64,000 bases of DNA from Brevundimonas diminuta 3F5N (GTDB taxonomy: Bacteria > Pseudomonadota > Alphaproteobacteria > Caulobacterales > Caulobacteraceae), in assembly GCF_900163625.1 (NCBI RefSeq), contig NZ_FUIE01000049.1:1-64000 (forward strand), in the 5' to 3' direction. Every line of letters begins with the position of its first letter. Position 1 is the stretch's first letter. The notes beneath the pieces are model-generated. The model saw only the letters and a program-made list of their open reading frames with translations. It searched no databases and was not told the origin of the DNA. A program made the position numbers and the translations under genes. Below, one piece after another: positions 30,875 through 38,639 of the stretch.

Positions 30875-30904
30875 CCATAGGCCGTTTTTTAAGAAAACTG
30901 TCAA
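30875..30904 (-). promoter_or_regulatory. Promoter of the CC_3452-family gene
   Basis: A consensus -35 TTGACA (30904-30899 on the minus strand) is followed after 18 bp by CTATGG, about 41 bp before the start codon. The -10 match is only fair. Confidence 0.45.
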
Positions 30905-30949
30905 TCCAGCTTCTCGCCTGACGGACCGGCGTTACTGACGCACGTTTAC

Positions 30950-31555
30950 TTACCGACGATCATGTTGCAAGTGCGGCGTGTCCTGAGCTGATTTCATGGC
31001 CTCGATCGCACCCTCGACCGAATCGACGCTGACATAGGCCTCCAGGAAGCTGGCCGGCGTCATGCCCTTTTCGACCGTGTGTTCGATCAAGGTGAAGAAT
31101 CCGTCCCAGAAGCCGTCCAGATTCAAGAAGATGACGGGCTTGGCGTGCAGATCCAGCCGCTTCCATGACAGCAGCTCCACGACCTCTTCCAGCGTGCCGA
31201 CACCGCCGGGTGCGACAACGAAGACGTCGGATTCGTCGTACATGAGCTGTTTACGCTCGTGCATGGAGGTGACGACGATCGTCTCCACGTCATCGAACAG
31301 GCGCTCGCGGCTGCGCAGGAAGGCGGGCATGATGCCGACGACGCGGCCGCCTGCTTCATGTGCCGCGCGAGCCGAGGCGCCCATCAGGCCTACGCCGCCG
31401 CCGCCATAGACGAAGCGCCACCCCGCTTCGGCCGTCGCCTTGCCGAACTCCGAAGCCGCCTGGATGTAGCGCGGATCGGTCCCATCGGAAGAACCGCAGA
31501 ATAGGCAGACGGATTGGCCCTCGAACGGGGCGATATTGACGGAGGGCAGGGACAT
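30950..31555 (-). CDS. LOG-family protein (cytokinin-riboside phosphoribohydrolase type)
   Basis: Rossmann-like protein of 201 aa with the LOG signatures GGGGVGLMGASARAAHEAGG and PGGVGTLEEVVELLSW. Members cleave nucleoside 5'-monophosphates such as cytokinin ribotides or AMP to base and ribose phosphate. The start was placed at MSLPSVNIAPFEGQSVCLFC, where the domain begins; the frame is open far upstream without similarity. Divergent from the Ig-like lipoprotein gene. Confidence 0.9.
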   Translation of the reverse strand: MSLPSVNIAPFEGQSVCLFCGSSDGTDPRYIQAASEFGKATAEAGWRFVYGGGGVGLMGASARAAHEAGGRVVGIMPAFLRSRERLFDDVETIVVTSMHERKQLMYDESDVFVVAPGGVGTLEEVVELLSWKRLDLHAKPVIFLNLDGFWDGFFTLIEHTVEKGMTPASFLEAYVSVDSVEGAIEAMKSAQDTPHLQHDRR

Positions 31556-31675
31556 GGGACCTTTGGTGACCTCAGGCGGGCAAGTGAAGACAGGCGGGGA
31601 GCGCCAAGCGGGTTGCGCCGAAGGGGCTGGGCCAAGCGAACGGAGCCGTCTATCTGGACACACAGCCTTATAGCG

Positions 31676-32446
31676 ATGCGGGACAGGATGGAACGAAGGA
31701 TCGGCCTGCGATTGAGTTTGAGCCTGGCGCTGGGATTGGCGACGGCGCTTTCGGCATGCGGCGCCCCCAAGAGCGATGCGGAAGCTGATGCGGCCGAAGT
31801 GCAGGACGGCGACTGGATGGCGACGCCGCGCATCACCAGCGTTCTTTCTCAGGCGTCTGGCGGCGTCTTGGTGCGGGGAGAAGCCGCGCCAGGCGCGCGC
31901 GTGATCCTCGGCGGGACGGACGGCTCGGTTGTGGCCGCTGCTGCGGATGCGCGAGGACGGTTTGAACTGCATGTCAGTCCGGCGGCGGTCGGGCAAATTC
32001 TGACGCCTGAGATCCAGATCGGCCAGGCGACGACGCCGGGCCCAGAGCGCCTGCTGGTGGTTGGAGGGACCGGAGGCCTGGCCGCTCTTCTGACGGACGG
32101 CGGCGCCAGCCTGCGTCTGACGCCGGGGCCGACCTTGGACGCCCTGGACGGTGACGGGCGCGGTCTGATTGCCTCCGGCCGCGCCGACCCTGGCAAAAAA
32201 GTCGCCGTGCGGGCCGGTGGAGGGACGGCTCATGGCGTGGCGGATTCCCATGGTCGTTGGGGCGTTGTCGTCCCTGTTGTAGGAGATCGGGCGAGCGACA
32301 TCGAGGTAGAGGGACGCGTCTTCCACTATCCCGGCCCTGGCGTGTCCGCTGACCGAGCCGAGCGGGCAGGAGAGGGGTGGCGGGTCACGCGTCAGTTGTC
32401 GAGCGCGGCGCGTCAGACGACTTGGTTTCCCGATCCAGATGCCTGA
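31676..32446 (+). CDS. Lipoprotein with two Ig-like repeats
   Basis: Lipoprotein of about 256 aa with signal and lipobox LSAC. The mature part holds two similar beta-rich segments, SGGVLVRGEAAPGARVILGG and GRGLIASGRADPGKKVAVRA, each followed by ARGRFELHV or SHGRWGVVV. This pattern is typical of bacterial Ig-like domains used for adhesion or scaffolding in the envelope. Function unknown. The start could also be the ATG at 31688. Confidence 0.68.
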   Translation: MRDRMERRIGLRLSLSLALGLATALSACGAPKSDAEADAAEVQDGDWMATPRITSVLSQASGGVLVRGEAAPGARVILGGTDGSVVAAAADARGRFELHVSPAAVGQILTPEIQIGQATTPGPERLLVVGGTGGLAALLTDGGASLRLTPGPTLDALDGDGRGLIASGRADPGKKVAVRAGGGTAHGVADSHGRWGVVVPVVGDRASDIEVEGRVFHYPGPGVSADRAERAGEGWRVTRQLSSAARQTTWFPDPDA

Positions 32447-32465
32447 ATTTCGGAGCGGATCGTCG

Positions 32466-32480
32466 TTAATGCGGCATTAA
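32466..32480. promoter_or_regulatory. Perfect CtrA box
   Basis: TTAA-TGCGGCA-TTAA matches the full CtrA consensus TTAA-N7-TTAA and forms a palindrome with flanking bases (GTTAATGC-G-GCATTAAC, 32465-32481). It is intergenic and faces the candidate small RNA with its own terminator. Confidence 0.65.
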
Positions 32481-32494
32481 CCAAACCAGTTGAT

Positions 32495-32576
32495 CAAGAG
32501 AGGGTCTTCCTTCTTCGAGGACACCCACCATCACCAAACGACTTTCAGCCCGATGCTCAGTGCGTCGGGCTTTTTT
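32495..32576 (+). ncRNA. Candidate small RNA downstream of a CtrA box
   Basis: About 80 nt between the lipoprotein gene and the permease gene with no reading frame. It contains a possible hairpin (GGGT with ACCC, loop CTTCTTCG, 32502-32526), an unpaired CACCATCACCAAACGAC stretch, and an intrinsic terminator AGCCCGATGC / GCGTCGGGCT (32547-32571) with six Ts. It could also be the 3' end of the upstream gene's mRNA. Ends are approximate. Confidence 0.45.
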
Positions 32577-32629
32577 CTTATGCCGGGCCCGATACGTGAC
32601 GCACGATCGTGAGCGGCGCTGTCACCGAG

Positions 32630-32658
32630 TTGCAGTAAATTTGGTCTAGACCAATATC
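32630..32658 (+). promoter_or_regulatory. Promoter and GntR operator of the permease gene
   Basis: TTGCAG (32630-32635) and AATATC (32653-32658) are 17 bp apart, and the perfect palindrome TTGGTCTAGACCAA (32641-32654) fills most of the spacer. TGGTnTAnACCA is the core bound by HutC-subfamily GntR repressors. A second small palindrome, CTCGTACGAG (32659-32668), follows. Confidence 0.65.
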
Positions 32659-32682
32659 TCGTACGAGAAGGTTGGTCCGGAC

Positions 32683-33999
32683 GTGAAATCTCTAACGCAA
32701 AAATTGAAGGATGCGGGTCCGATCGGTTTCTCGATCTTCGCGGGCCTGGCGGGGTTTTGCGCCTACTTCTCCATGTACGCCTTCCGCAAGCCGTTCTCAG
32801 CGGCGACGTTCGAAGGGGTAGAGGGCTGGGCCTTCGTGCTGGACTACAAGGTCGCCCTCGTGATCGCCCAGGTCATCGGTTACGCCCTGTCCAAGTGGAT
32901 CGGCGTCAAGGTGATCGCCGAGGCGGACGGTCAGGGACGCGGCCGCGCCATCCTTATGCTGATCGGCGCCTCATGGCTGGCGCTAGTGGCGTTCGCCCTG
33001 ATCCCGGCACCGTGGAATGTGGCGGCCCTGTTCTTCAACGGCCTGCCGCTGGGCCTGATCTGGGGGCTGGTGTTCGCCTATATGGAAGGGAGGCGGGTCT
33101 CCGACGTGTTGGGCGCCGTGCTGTGCGCCAGCTTCATCCTGTCGTCGGGCGTGGTGAAGGCGGTCGGCAAGCTGCTGCTTCAGGCGGCCGTCAGCGATCT
33201 GTGGATGCCGGCGGCGGCGGGCATGGTCTTCATGCCCCTGTTGCTGGTTTCGGTCTGGGGACTGGCGCAACTGCCCGGCCCTAACGCAGATGACGAACGC
33301 GAGCGCATTCGCCGCGCACCGATGAACAAGGATGATCGGCGCCACTTTCTGGCCGACTACGGGCTGGGACTGGCCGCGCTGATCGCCGCCTATGTCCTGT
33401 TCACCGCCTTCCGGGATTTCCGCGACAACTTCTCGGCAGAGGTTTGGGAGGCGGTCGGATATGGCGATGCGGCGGGCGTCTTCGCCGCCAGCGAACTGCC
33501 GGTGGCGGTCATCGTGCTGATCGTGCTGGGCAGTCTGATCCTGATCCGCGACAACCGGCGTGCGCTGATGGTGATGCATGGCGTGGTGATCGCGGGCGCC
33601 GCCCTGATCGGCCTGTCGACCCTGGCCTTTCAGGCAGAGTTGGTGTCGGCGCTGACATGGATGATCCTGAGCGGCGCGGGCCTCTACATGGCCTACACCC
33701 CCTTCAACGCCATGCTGTTCGACCGGATGCTGGCGGCGACGCGCAGAGTCGGGACGGCAGGCTTCCTGATCTATGTGGCCGATGCGTCAGGCTATATCGG
33801 CAGCGTCATCCTGTTGCTCTATCGTAGCTTCGCGGCGCCACAACTGGATTGGCTGCAGTTCTTCATCGGCGCAGCATATGCCTCAGCAGCGGCCAGCCTG
33901 GTTCTGACCCTGGCGTCGGCGGTCTATTTCGGGCGGAAGCTGGGACGAAAGCATCAGGTCCAGATGGCGCAGGCCGCACCAGACGCGGCGGCCTCCTGA
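32683..33999 (+). CDS. DUF5690 / MFS-like permease
   Basis: Integral membrane protein of 438 aa with about 12 helices and an MFS-like two-half layout. It begins GFSIFAGLAGFCAYFSMYAF, which, with RKPFSAATF, is typical of the DUF5690 family. A cytoplasmic loop (about 205-225, NADDERERIRRAPMNKDDRR) separates the halves. Substrate is unknown. The operator before it and the neighbouring TonB receptor suggest it is the inner-membrane step of the same uptake route. GTG start behind GAGAAGG. Confidence 0.75.
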   Translation: MKSLTQKLKDAGPIGFSIFAGLAGFCAYFSMYAFRKPFSAATFEGVEGWAFVLDYKVALVIAQVIGYALSKWIGVKVIAEADGQGRGRAILMLIGASWLALVAFALIPAPWNVAALFFNGLPLGLIWGLVFAYMEGRRVSDVLGAVLCASFILSSGVVKAVGKLLLQAAVSDLWMPAAAGMVFMPLLLVSVWGLAQLPGPNADDERERIRRAPMNKDDRRHFLADYGLGLAALIAAYVLFTAFRDFRDNFSAEVWEAVGYGDAAGVFAASELPVAVIVLIVLGSLILIRDNRRALMVMHGVVIAGAALIGLSTLAFQAELVSALTWMILSGAGLYMAYTPFNAMLFDRMLAATRRVGTAGFLIYVADASGYIGSVILLLYRSFAAPQLDWLQFFIGAAYASAAASLVLTLASAVYFGRKLGRKHQVQMAQAAPDAAAS

Positions 34000-34009
34000 C
34001 CACCTGGCG

Positions 34010-34777
34010 TCAGGGCGTGACGTCCAGATCGACCTTCACGCGCAGGGCGTCGTGGCGCCAGTATTCGTGGTCGTATTCGACGATACGGCCGGCCGCGTCG
34101 AAGCTGGCGCGGATGACCAGAAGGCCCGGCGTGCCTGATTTGACGCCCAGAGCCTCGGCCTCTTCCTGGATCAGGGCGCAAGGCTGCATCTCGACCCGGT
34201 TGCGCGTCACCGCCAGCCGATAACGGCTCTTGAGGATCTGCGTCAGCGAGCCGTCCAGATCGTGCGCCAGCAGATCCGGCGCCCGCTCCGCCTCGACATA
34301 GATGCGCTCGACCAGCACAGGCCGCCCGTCGATCAGACGCCGCCGCCGGATCAGATGCACCGGCGCGCCCAGCGGCAGGCCCATGGCCTTGGCGACCCCG
34401 TCCTGCGCCTCGACCGAGGCGGTCGACAGGGTCTCGGTCGCGGGCTGGCGGCCCTGTTCGGCGACATAGGTCATGAAGCCCGCCCATCGGGTCGGATCAT
34501 AGGTCACGGGCTCGGGCGAGACATACCAGCCGCTGCGGTCGCGGCGGAAGATCATCCCCTCAGACTCCAACTGGAACAGGGCTTCGCGGATCGTGCCGCG
34601 TGCGACGCCCAGCCCATCCTGAAGCTGGCGTTCCGACGGCAGCTTGGCGCCCGGCTTCAGTGCGCCGCTGTGGATCTGGCGGGCGATATGGTCGCGGGCC
34701 ACCAGATAGCGGCCCCGATCGCCCGCAGGCGTTTCGGTCGGTGCGTTCCACCAGGCAGGCGCAGGGGCGGCGGACAT
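34010..34777 (-). CDS. GntR-family repressor, HutC/UTRA type
   Basis: Regulator of 255 aa: an N-terminal winged helix (about 25-92, KLPSERQLQDGLGVARGTIR, then LESEGMIFRRDRSGWYV) and a C-terminal UTRA ligand-binding domain (about 110-250, LPLGAPVHLIRRRRLIDGRP; VEYDHEYWRHDALRVKVDL). HutC-type regulators bind TGGTnTAnACCA palindromes, and three such sites lie within 6 kb, before the permease, the TonB receptor and the phosphatase. PhnF/PhnR regulators of phosphonate genes belong to this subfamily. Convergent with the permease gene. The effector is unknown. Confidence 0.88.
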   Translation of the reverse strand: MSAAPAPAWWNAPTETPAGDRGRYLVARDHIARQIHSGALKPGAKLPSERQLQDGLGVARGTIREALFQLESEGMIFRRDRSGWYVSPEPVTYDPTRWAGFMTYVAEQGRQPATETLSTASVEAQDGVAKAMGLPLGAPVHLIRRRRLIDGRPVLVERIYVEAERAPDLLAHDLDGSLTQILKSRYRLAVTRNRVEMQPCALIQEEAEALGVKSGTPGLLVIRASFDAAGRIVEYDHEYWRHDALRVKVDLDVTP

Positions 34778-34863
34778 AAAGGCTCGTCGGCTGAGAAGTC
34801 GTTGACGCCTTATCGCGTCTTCGCGCCCCGGCGTCGATCCTTTGCGCCGCCCGTAACGAAAAC

Positions 34864-34889
34864 GGCGGCGACCCTTTCGGATCGCCGCC
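34864..34889 (-). terminator. Terminator of the TonB-dependent receptor gene
   Basis: GGCGGCGACCC pairs with GGATCGCCGCC (one mismatch) around a TTTC loop; read on the minus strand it is followed by GTTTTCG, 27 bp after the receptor stop. Confidence 0.65.
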
Positions 34890-34915
34890 GCCAGAACATC
34901 GGACTGCCGATAACC

Positions 34916-37753
34916 TCAGTAGCTGTAGCTCATGCGGAACAGGAAGGTCCGGCCCGGCTCCATGTAGTCCTTCATGTAGCTGGGGCTTTCGCCCTTGGTC
35001 GTATAGTAGCGGTGGCCGTCCAGAATGTTCTGCACGTCGAAATCGACCGCCAGTTGTTCGTTGACGTGATAGCGCGAGTGGAAGTCCAGCGTCTTGGTCG
35101 GCTGCACCCATTTGTCGACGGCGTTGTCGCGCAGATCCTCAATATACTCGCCCTGATAGTTGTAGGACAGGCGCGCCTCGAAACCATATTTCTGATAGGT
35201 CAGAGAGGCGTTGTACATCAGGTCCGGCGCGCCGACGAAGGAGATCGGACGGCCCTTGCGGTAGTCTAGGCCCGTCTCGCCCTCGCTGGTCTGCAAGGTC
35301 AGATTGCCCTCGAAACCGAAGCCGTCCAGCGGCGCGGCCAGGCCGTCGAAGCTCTTGATGAAGTTGAACTCGACCCCGGCGATCTCGGCGGTGTCGCCGT
35401 TCTTGGGCTGGGTGATTTCGATGAAGCCCTCGGTCGTGGTGGCGTCGACCTGGCTGCCGTTGGTGAAGATGAAGTTGTCAATCTTCTTGTAGAAGACGCC
35501 CGCCGACAAGACGCTGCTGCGGTCGGGATAGAACTCGGCCGACAGGTCCAGGTTCAGCGCTTCCGCCGGTTTCAGGTCCGGATTGCCGCGGCTGATGGCC
35601 AGGATCTCGTTGGTCACCGGATCGCGCGTTACCGATTGCCCACCCGAGATGTAGCCGTACTCGGGCCGCGAGAAGCTGGTCCACAGGGCGGCGCGATAGA
35701 CCCACTGCTCGTTCGGACGATAGGTCGCCGTCACGCTGGGCAGGAAGACGCCGTAGTCTGCGTCGCTGGTGTCAAACCCGCTGGCGTCGCCGTCGTCCGA
35801 CCAGAAGGTGTTCTTGATGTCAGTCTGTTCGTACCGGCCGCCCGCGATGACCTGCAGGTCGCCCCAGCGCAACTGCGCCAGGGCATAGGCGGCGTAGATG
35901 CTTTCCTGGCCCTGCTTATCGTCCTGGCTCAGGCGCTCATAGGACATGGTCGCCGGATTGGCGGCCTCGGCCGCGTGGATGGCGGCGATCACGCGGTCGC
36001 GGTTGAAGACGGCGCCATAGTAGTAGCGGCCGCCCAGGATGCGATCCACCTCGCGTTCGATCAGGCCAGACGCCGCCATGGACAGACCGTCCAGCGCCGT
36101 GCCGGCGAAGTCGCCGTCCCAGATCGGGGTGCTGTCGTATTCACGCTCGGATTTCAGGTATTTGGCGCCGAAGCGGACCTGTTCCAGCGGGCCGCGATCG
36201 ACCTGGTAGCGAGCGTCGATCTTGAAGGCGAGGCGGTCGTCCTTCTGGCGCGAACGGCTGTGGCCCAGACCGTCCAGCGGCAGCAGCGACGGGTCGCGTT
36301 CAACATGGGCGGCGAAGGCCGGCAGTTGCGGCATGGGGAATCGGCCGTCGTAGGACGACCACAGAAGGCCGGTCCCGTTCAGCGGCCAGGCGCAGGCGTC
36401 GCAGTTATAGCCGATGGAGTAGTTGTCGGGGTTTTCGCGTTCGCCGAAGCTGTAGCTCAGGTCATAGCTCAGCTCGAGCGCGTTCAGGCGACTGACGCCG
36501 CCCAGGTTGACGGTGGCCAGGGTCTGGTTCTCGTCGGAAATGTCCATGTTGCGCGAGAACTGGAAGGCCTGAGGATCCCACACGCCCGAGCGGCCGTGCA
36601 GGGACCAGTAGGATTTACGCGTCCGGTCCGCATCGGTGATGCGGCCGTCGCCGTCGGCGTCGACGATCTGACCGGTCGTGTAGCCGTAGATGGCGCCCAG
36701 GGTCGCGTCCTGGCCGATGATCATCTTTTCCGGCGCCGACAGGCTGCGGTCTTCGTCGTTCACCTGCACCAGGCGCGTGGTCGGGCGGCTGCGATAGTCG
36801 GTCCAGTCATTGGTCGAGGCGCGCTCGAAGCGGTTGTACTGGCCGCGCAGATAGAGGTCATGATCGCCGCCGCGATAGTCGAAGGAGACGTTACCGCCAT
36901 AACGCTCCTGCTCGTTGCGGCGGTAGTCCAGGTCAATGCCCGGCAGATACATGGAGCGTTCGTCGATCGCCTCTTCGGCGTTCTTGCGCCAGATGTAGGG
37001 CTCCCATTCGCCGTCGTTCTCGGTCTCTTCGGTGACGCCGTTCGAGCGGCCGTAGTTGACCGAGGCGAAGACGCCGAAGCGTTCGTCCTTCAGTCGACGG
37101 CCGAAGTCGGCCTGCAGCAGATAGTTATCCGAGGCCTCGCCCTGATCCTTGGCGCGGTCGTTGAAACCGTAGCTGGCGAACAGGCGCGCGACCGGGGCGT
37201 TGAAGTCGAAGGCGTTGGGCGTGCGGAAGTCGATCGAGCCGCCGATGGCGTCGCCGTCCATGTCGGGCGTCAGCGTCTTGGACACCGAGATCGCCTGCAG
37301 GCCGTTGGGCGGCAGGACGGTCATCGACATCTTGCGGCTGTCGGTGTCGGTCAGGGCCACGCGCACGCCGTTGATCGAATAGGCGTTGAAGGTGCCGGCG
37401 AAGCCCCGGACGGTGACGTATTCGCCCTCGCCTGTCGTCTGGTTGACGATTACGTTGACCCCCGGCAGGCGGGCCAGGGCGTCGGCGACGTTGGCGTCGG
37501 GCAGCTTGCCCATGTCATCGGCCGACAGGACGTTGACCACGCCGTCGGCGCGGCGCTGGGCCGAGATGGCGTTGGCGGTGCCCAGACGCTGACCGGTCAC
37601 CACGACTTCACCGACGACGGTCGGCTGGGCTTGATCTTCTTCAGAAGAGGCGGCGACGGCTGCGCCCGAAACGGCCCAGGCCAGGGCCAGGGCGCTGACG
37701 CCCGCGATGCGGTTCGCCGTGCGTGGTGCAACGGCGGCGGAATATAATGACAT
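34916..37753 (-). CDS. TonB-dependent receptor (Xanthomonas/Caulobacter type)
   Basis: Outer-membrane receptor of 945 aa: signal peptide (about 1-35), a TonB-box-like GEVVVTGQRLG, the plug domain (about 60-170, LSADDMGKLPDANVADALAR; GGSIDFRTPNAF) and a 22-strand barrel ending in an aromatic residue (FLFRMSYSY). The plug pattern matches the TIGR01782 group, which imports oligosaccharides and other large nutrients. The ATG at 37753 starts the signal sequence; an open 33-codon upstream extension is ignored. It has its own GntR-type operator and sits downstream of the HD oxygenase gene. Confidence 0.92.
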   Translation of the reverse strand: MSLYSAAVAPRTANRIAGVSALALAWAVSGAAVAASSEEDQAQPTVVGEVVVTGQRLGTANAISAQRRADGVVNVLSADDMGKLPDANVADALARLPGVNVIVNQTTGEGEYVTVRGFAGTFNAYSINGVRVALTDTDSRKMSMTVLPPNGLQAISVSKTLTPDMDGDAIGGSIDFRTPNAFDFNAPVARLFASYGFNDRAKDQGEASDNYLLQADFGRRLKDERFGVFASVNYGRSNGVTEETENDGEWEPYIWRKNAEEAIDERSMYLPGIDLDYRRNEQERYGGNVSFDYRGGDHDLYLRGQYNRFERASTNDWTDYRSRPTTRLVQVNDEDRSLSAPEKMIIGQDATLGAIYGYTTGQIVDADGDGRITDADRTRKSYWSLHGRSGVWDPQAFQFSRNMDISDENQTLATVNLGGVSRLNALELSYDLSYSFGERENPDNYSIGYNCDACAWPLNGTGLLWSSYDGRFPMPQLPAFAAHVERDPSLLPLDGLGHSRSRQKDDRLAFKIDARYQVDRGPLEQVRFGAKYLKSEREYDSTPIWDGDFAGTALDGLSMAASGLIEREVDRILGGRYYYGAVFNRDRVIAAIHAAEAANPATMSYERLSQDDKQGQESIYAAYALAQLRWGDLQVIAGGRYEQTDIKNTFWSDDGDASGFDTSDADYGVFLPSVTATYRPNEQWVYRAALWTSFSRPEYGYISGGQSVTRDPVTNEILAISRGNPDLKPAEALNLDLSAEFYPDRSSVLSAGVFYKKIDNFIFTNGSQVDATTTEGFIEITQPKNGDTAEIAGVEFNFIKSFDGLAAPLDGFGFEGNLTLQTSEGETGLDYRKGRPISFVGAPDLMYNASLTYQKYGFEARLSYNYQGEYIEDLRDNAVDKWVQPTKTLDFHSRYHVNEQLAVDFDVQNILDGHRYYTTKGESPSYMKDYMEPGRTFLFRMSYSY

Positions 37754-37856
37754 TGGTGATCCCCACCCAGAGTCCAGAAATCTTGGCTGGGGGAGGGCGC
37801 TGCTCGGGCCGTCCCCCGTCCGCATCGGCGGACGAGGGCGGGGTAGCCTCAAGCCA

Positions 37857-37874
37857 AACTGGTGTAAACCAGTT
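37857..37874. promoter_or_regulatory. GntR operator of the TonB-dependent receptor
   Basis: AACTGGT-GTAA-ACCAGTT has 7-bp arms and the core TGGTnTAnACCA shared with the sites at 32641 and 38591. It lies about 104 bp upstream of the receptor start, inside the 203-bp gap to the HD gene. Confidence 0.6.
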
Positions 37875-37956
37875 GCTTTGATCTACACAAAACATTCACG
37901 CTCTGAATGTTTGCATATATGAGTATTGTTATCCGACTTCGGATATATGCGTGTTT

Positions 37957-38487
37957 CTATTTCATCGCCGCCTGGATGATGTCGATATAATGCGAGACAT
38001 CAGGCGTAATAACGCCGGGCTGCTTGCCCAGGTCGTCGTAGCGGCGCAAGCGAAGGGCCTCCTTGAAAAACGGGTGCGCCTCAAAGGCCGTGCATTCCGC
38101 CTCGTCGAACGGGCCGCCTTGAAGGTTCAGGCTTAGCGCCGATGCGCCGCTCAGGCCCTCAAGATAGCCTGGTTCAACGGCGCACAGATAGCGTTTGGCG
38201 GCGACATGCAAGGCGATCGGGGCCGTCACCGCTTCAGGAAACCATTGAGATAGAAAGACTTCACCCAGCTTTTCATGAGCGGCGTCATAGCCGTGATCCT
38301 CGGCCGCATCGCCCGCGCCTTCAAGGAACTGCCCCACGTCATGCAGCAGGGCCGCTGCGATCATAGCCGGGGTGTCTCCGGCGTCTTCCGCCAGCTTGGC
38401 GCATTGCAACATATGCTCGCGCTGATTGACGTGCTCGCCATATCGGCTCTCGCCATGGCGGTCGAAGAGGTCGGTAATCTGCTTCAC
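37957..38487 (-). CDS. PhnZ-like HD-domain oxygenase
   Basis: HD-domain protein of 176 aa of the phosphonate-associated type (TIGR03276/PhnZ-like). The N-terminus SRYGEHVNQREHMLQCAKLA holds the conserved Tyr, Glu and first His. AALLHDVGQFL gives the HD pair, and DHGYDAAHE plus ALHVAAKRYL supply further metal histidines, so a mixed-valence di-iron site is plausible. PhnZ oxidatively cleaves the C-P bond of alpha-hydroxyphosphonates made by PhnY; no PhnY homologue lies nearby. GTG start. Divergent from the phosphatase and in line with the TonB receptor. Confidence 0.82.
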   Translation of the reverse strand: MKQITDLFDRHGESRYGEHVNQREHMLQCAKLAEDAGDTPAMIAAALLHDVGQFLEGAGDAAEDHGYDAAHEKLGEVFLSQWFPEAVTAPIALHVAAKRYLCAVEPGYLEGLSGASALSLNLQGGPFDEAECTAFEAHPFFKEALRLRRYDDLGKQPGVITPDVSHYIDIIQAAMK

Positions 38488-38590
38488 AGGCGTAGCCCTC
38501 GCCGTCGACCAGAGGTCGCAAACGGCTGTTCAGTTGTTGTGGGGTGTTTCTGCGCTCGCCTAGTCATCAAACAGTCATGGCGAACCCTTA

Positions 38591-38604
38591 TTGGTCTAGA
38601 CCAC
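38591..38604. promoter_or_regulatory. GntR operator of the phosphatase gene
   Basis: TTGGTCTAGACCA repeats 13 bases of the permease operator exactly and lies 36-49 bp before the phosphatase start. Being in the divergent region (HD gene start at 38487), it may also affect the HD oxygenase gene. Confidence 0.65.
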
Positions 38605-38639
38605 AAAATCGTCTCCAGCAAGACCACGGACAGATTGTC

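Noticed and set aside
35636-37747. Long open frame (703 aa) antisense to the TonB-dependent receptor
   Set aside because: GC-rich genes commonly leave the opposite strand open; the translation is low complexity with no recognisable domain, while the receptor frame is clearly real.
37754-37852. 33-residue N-terminal extension of the TonB receptor
   Set aside because: Arg/Pro-rich and incompatible with the signal peptide that begins at 37753.
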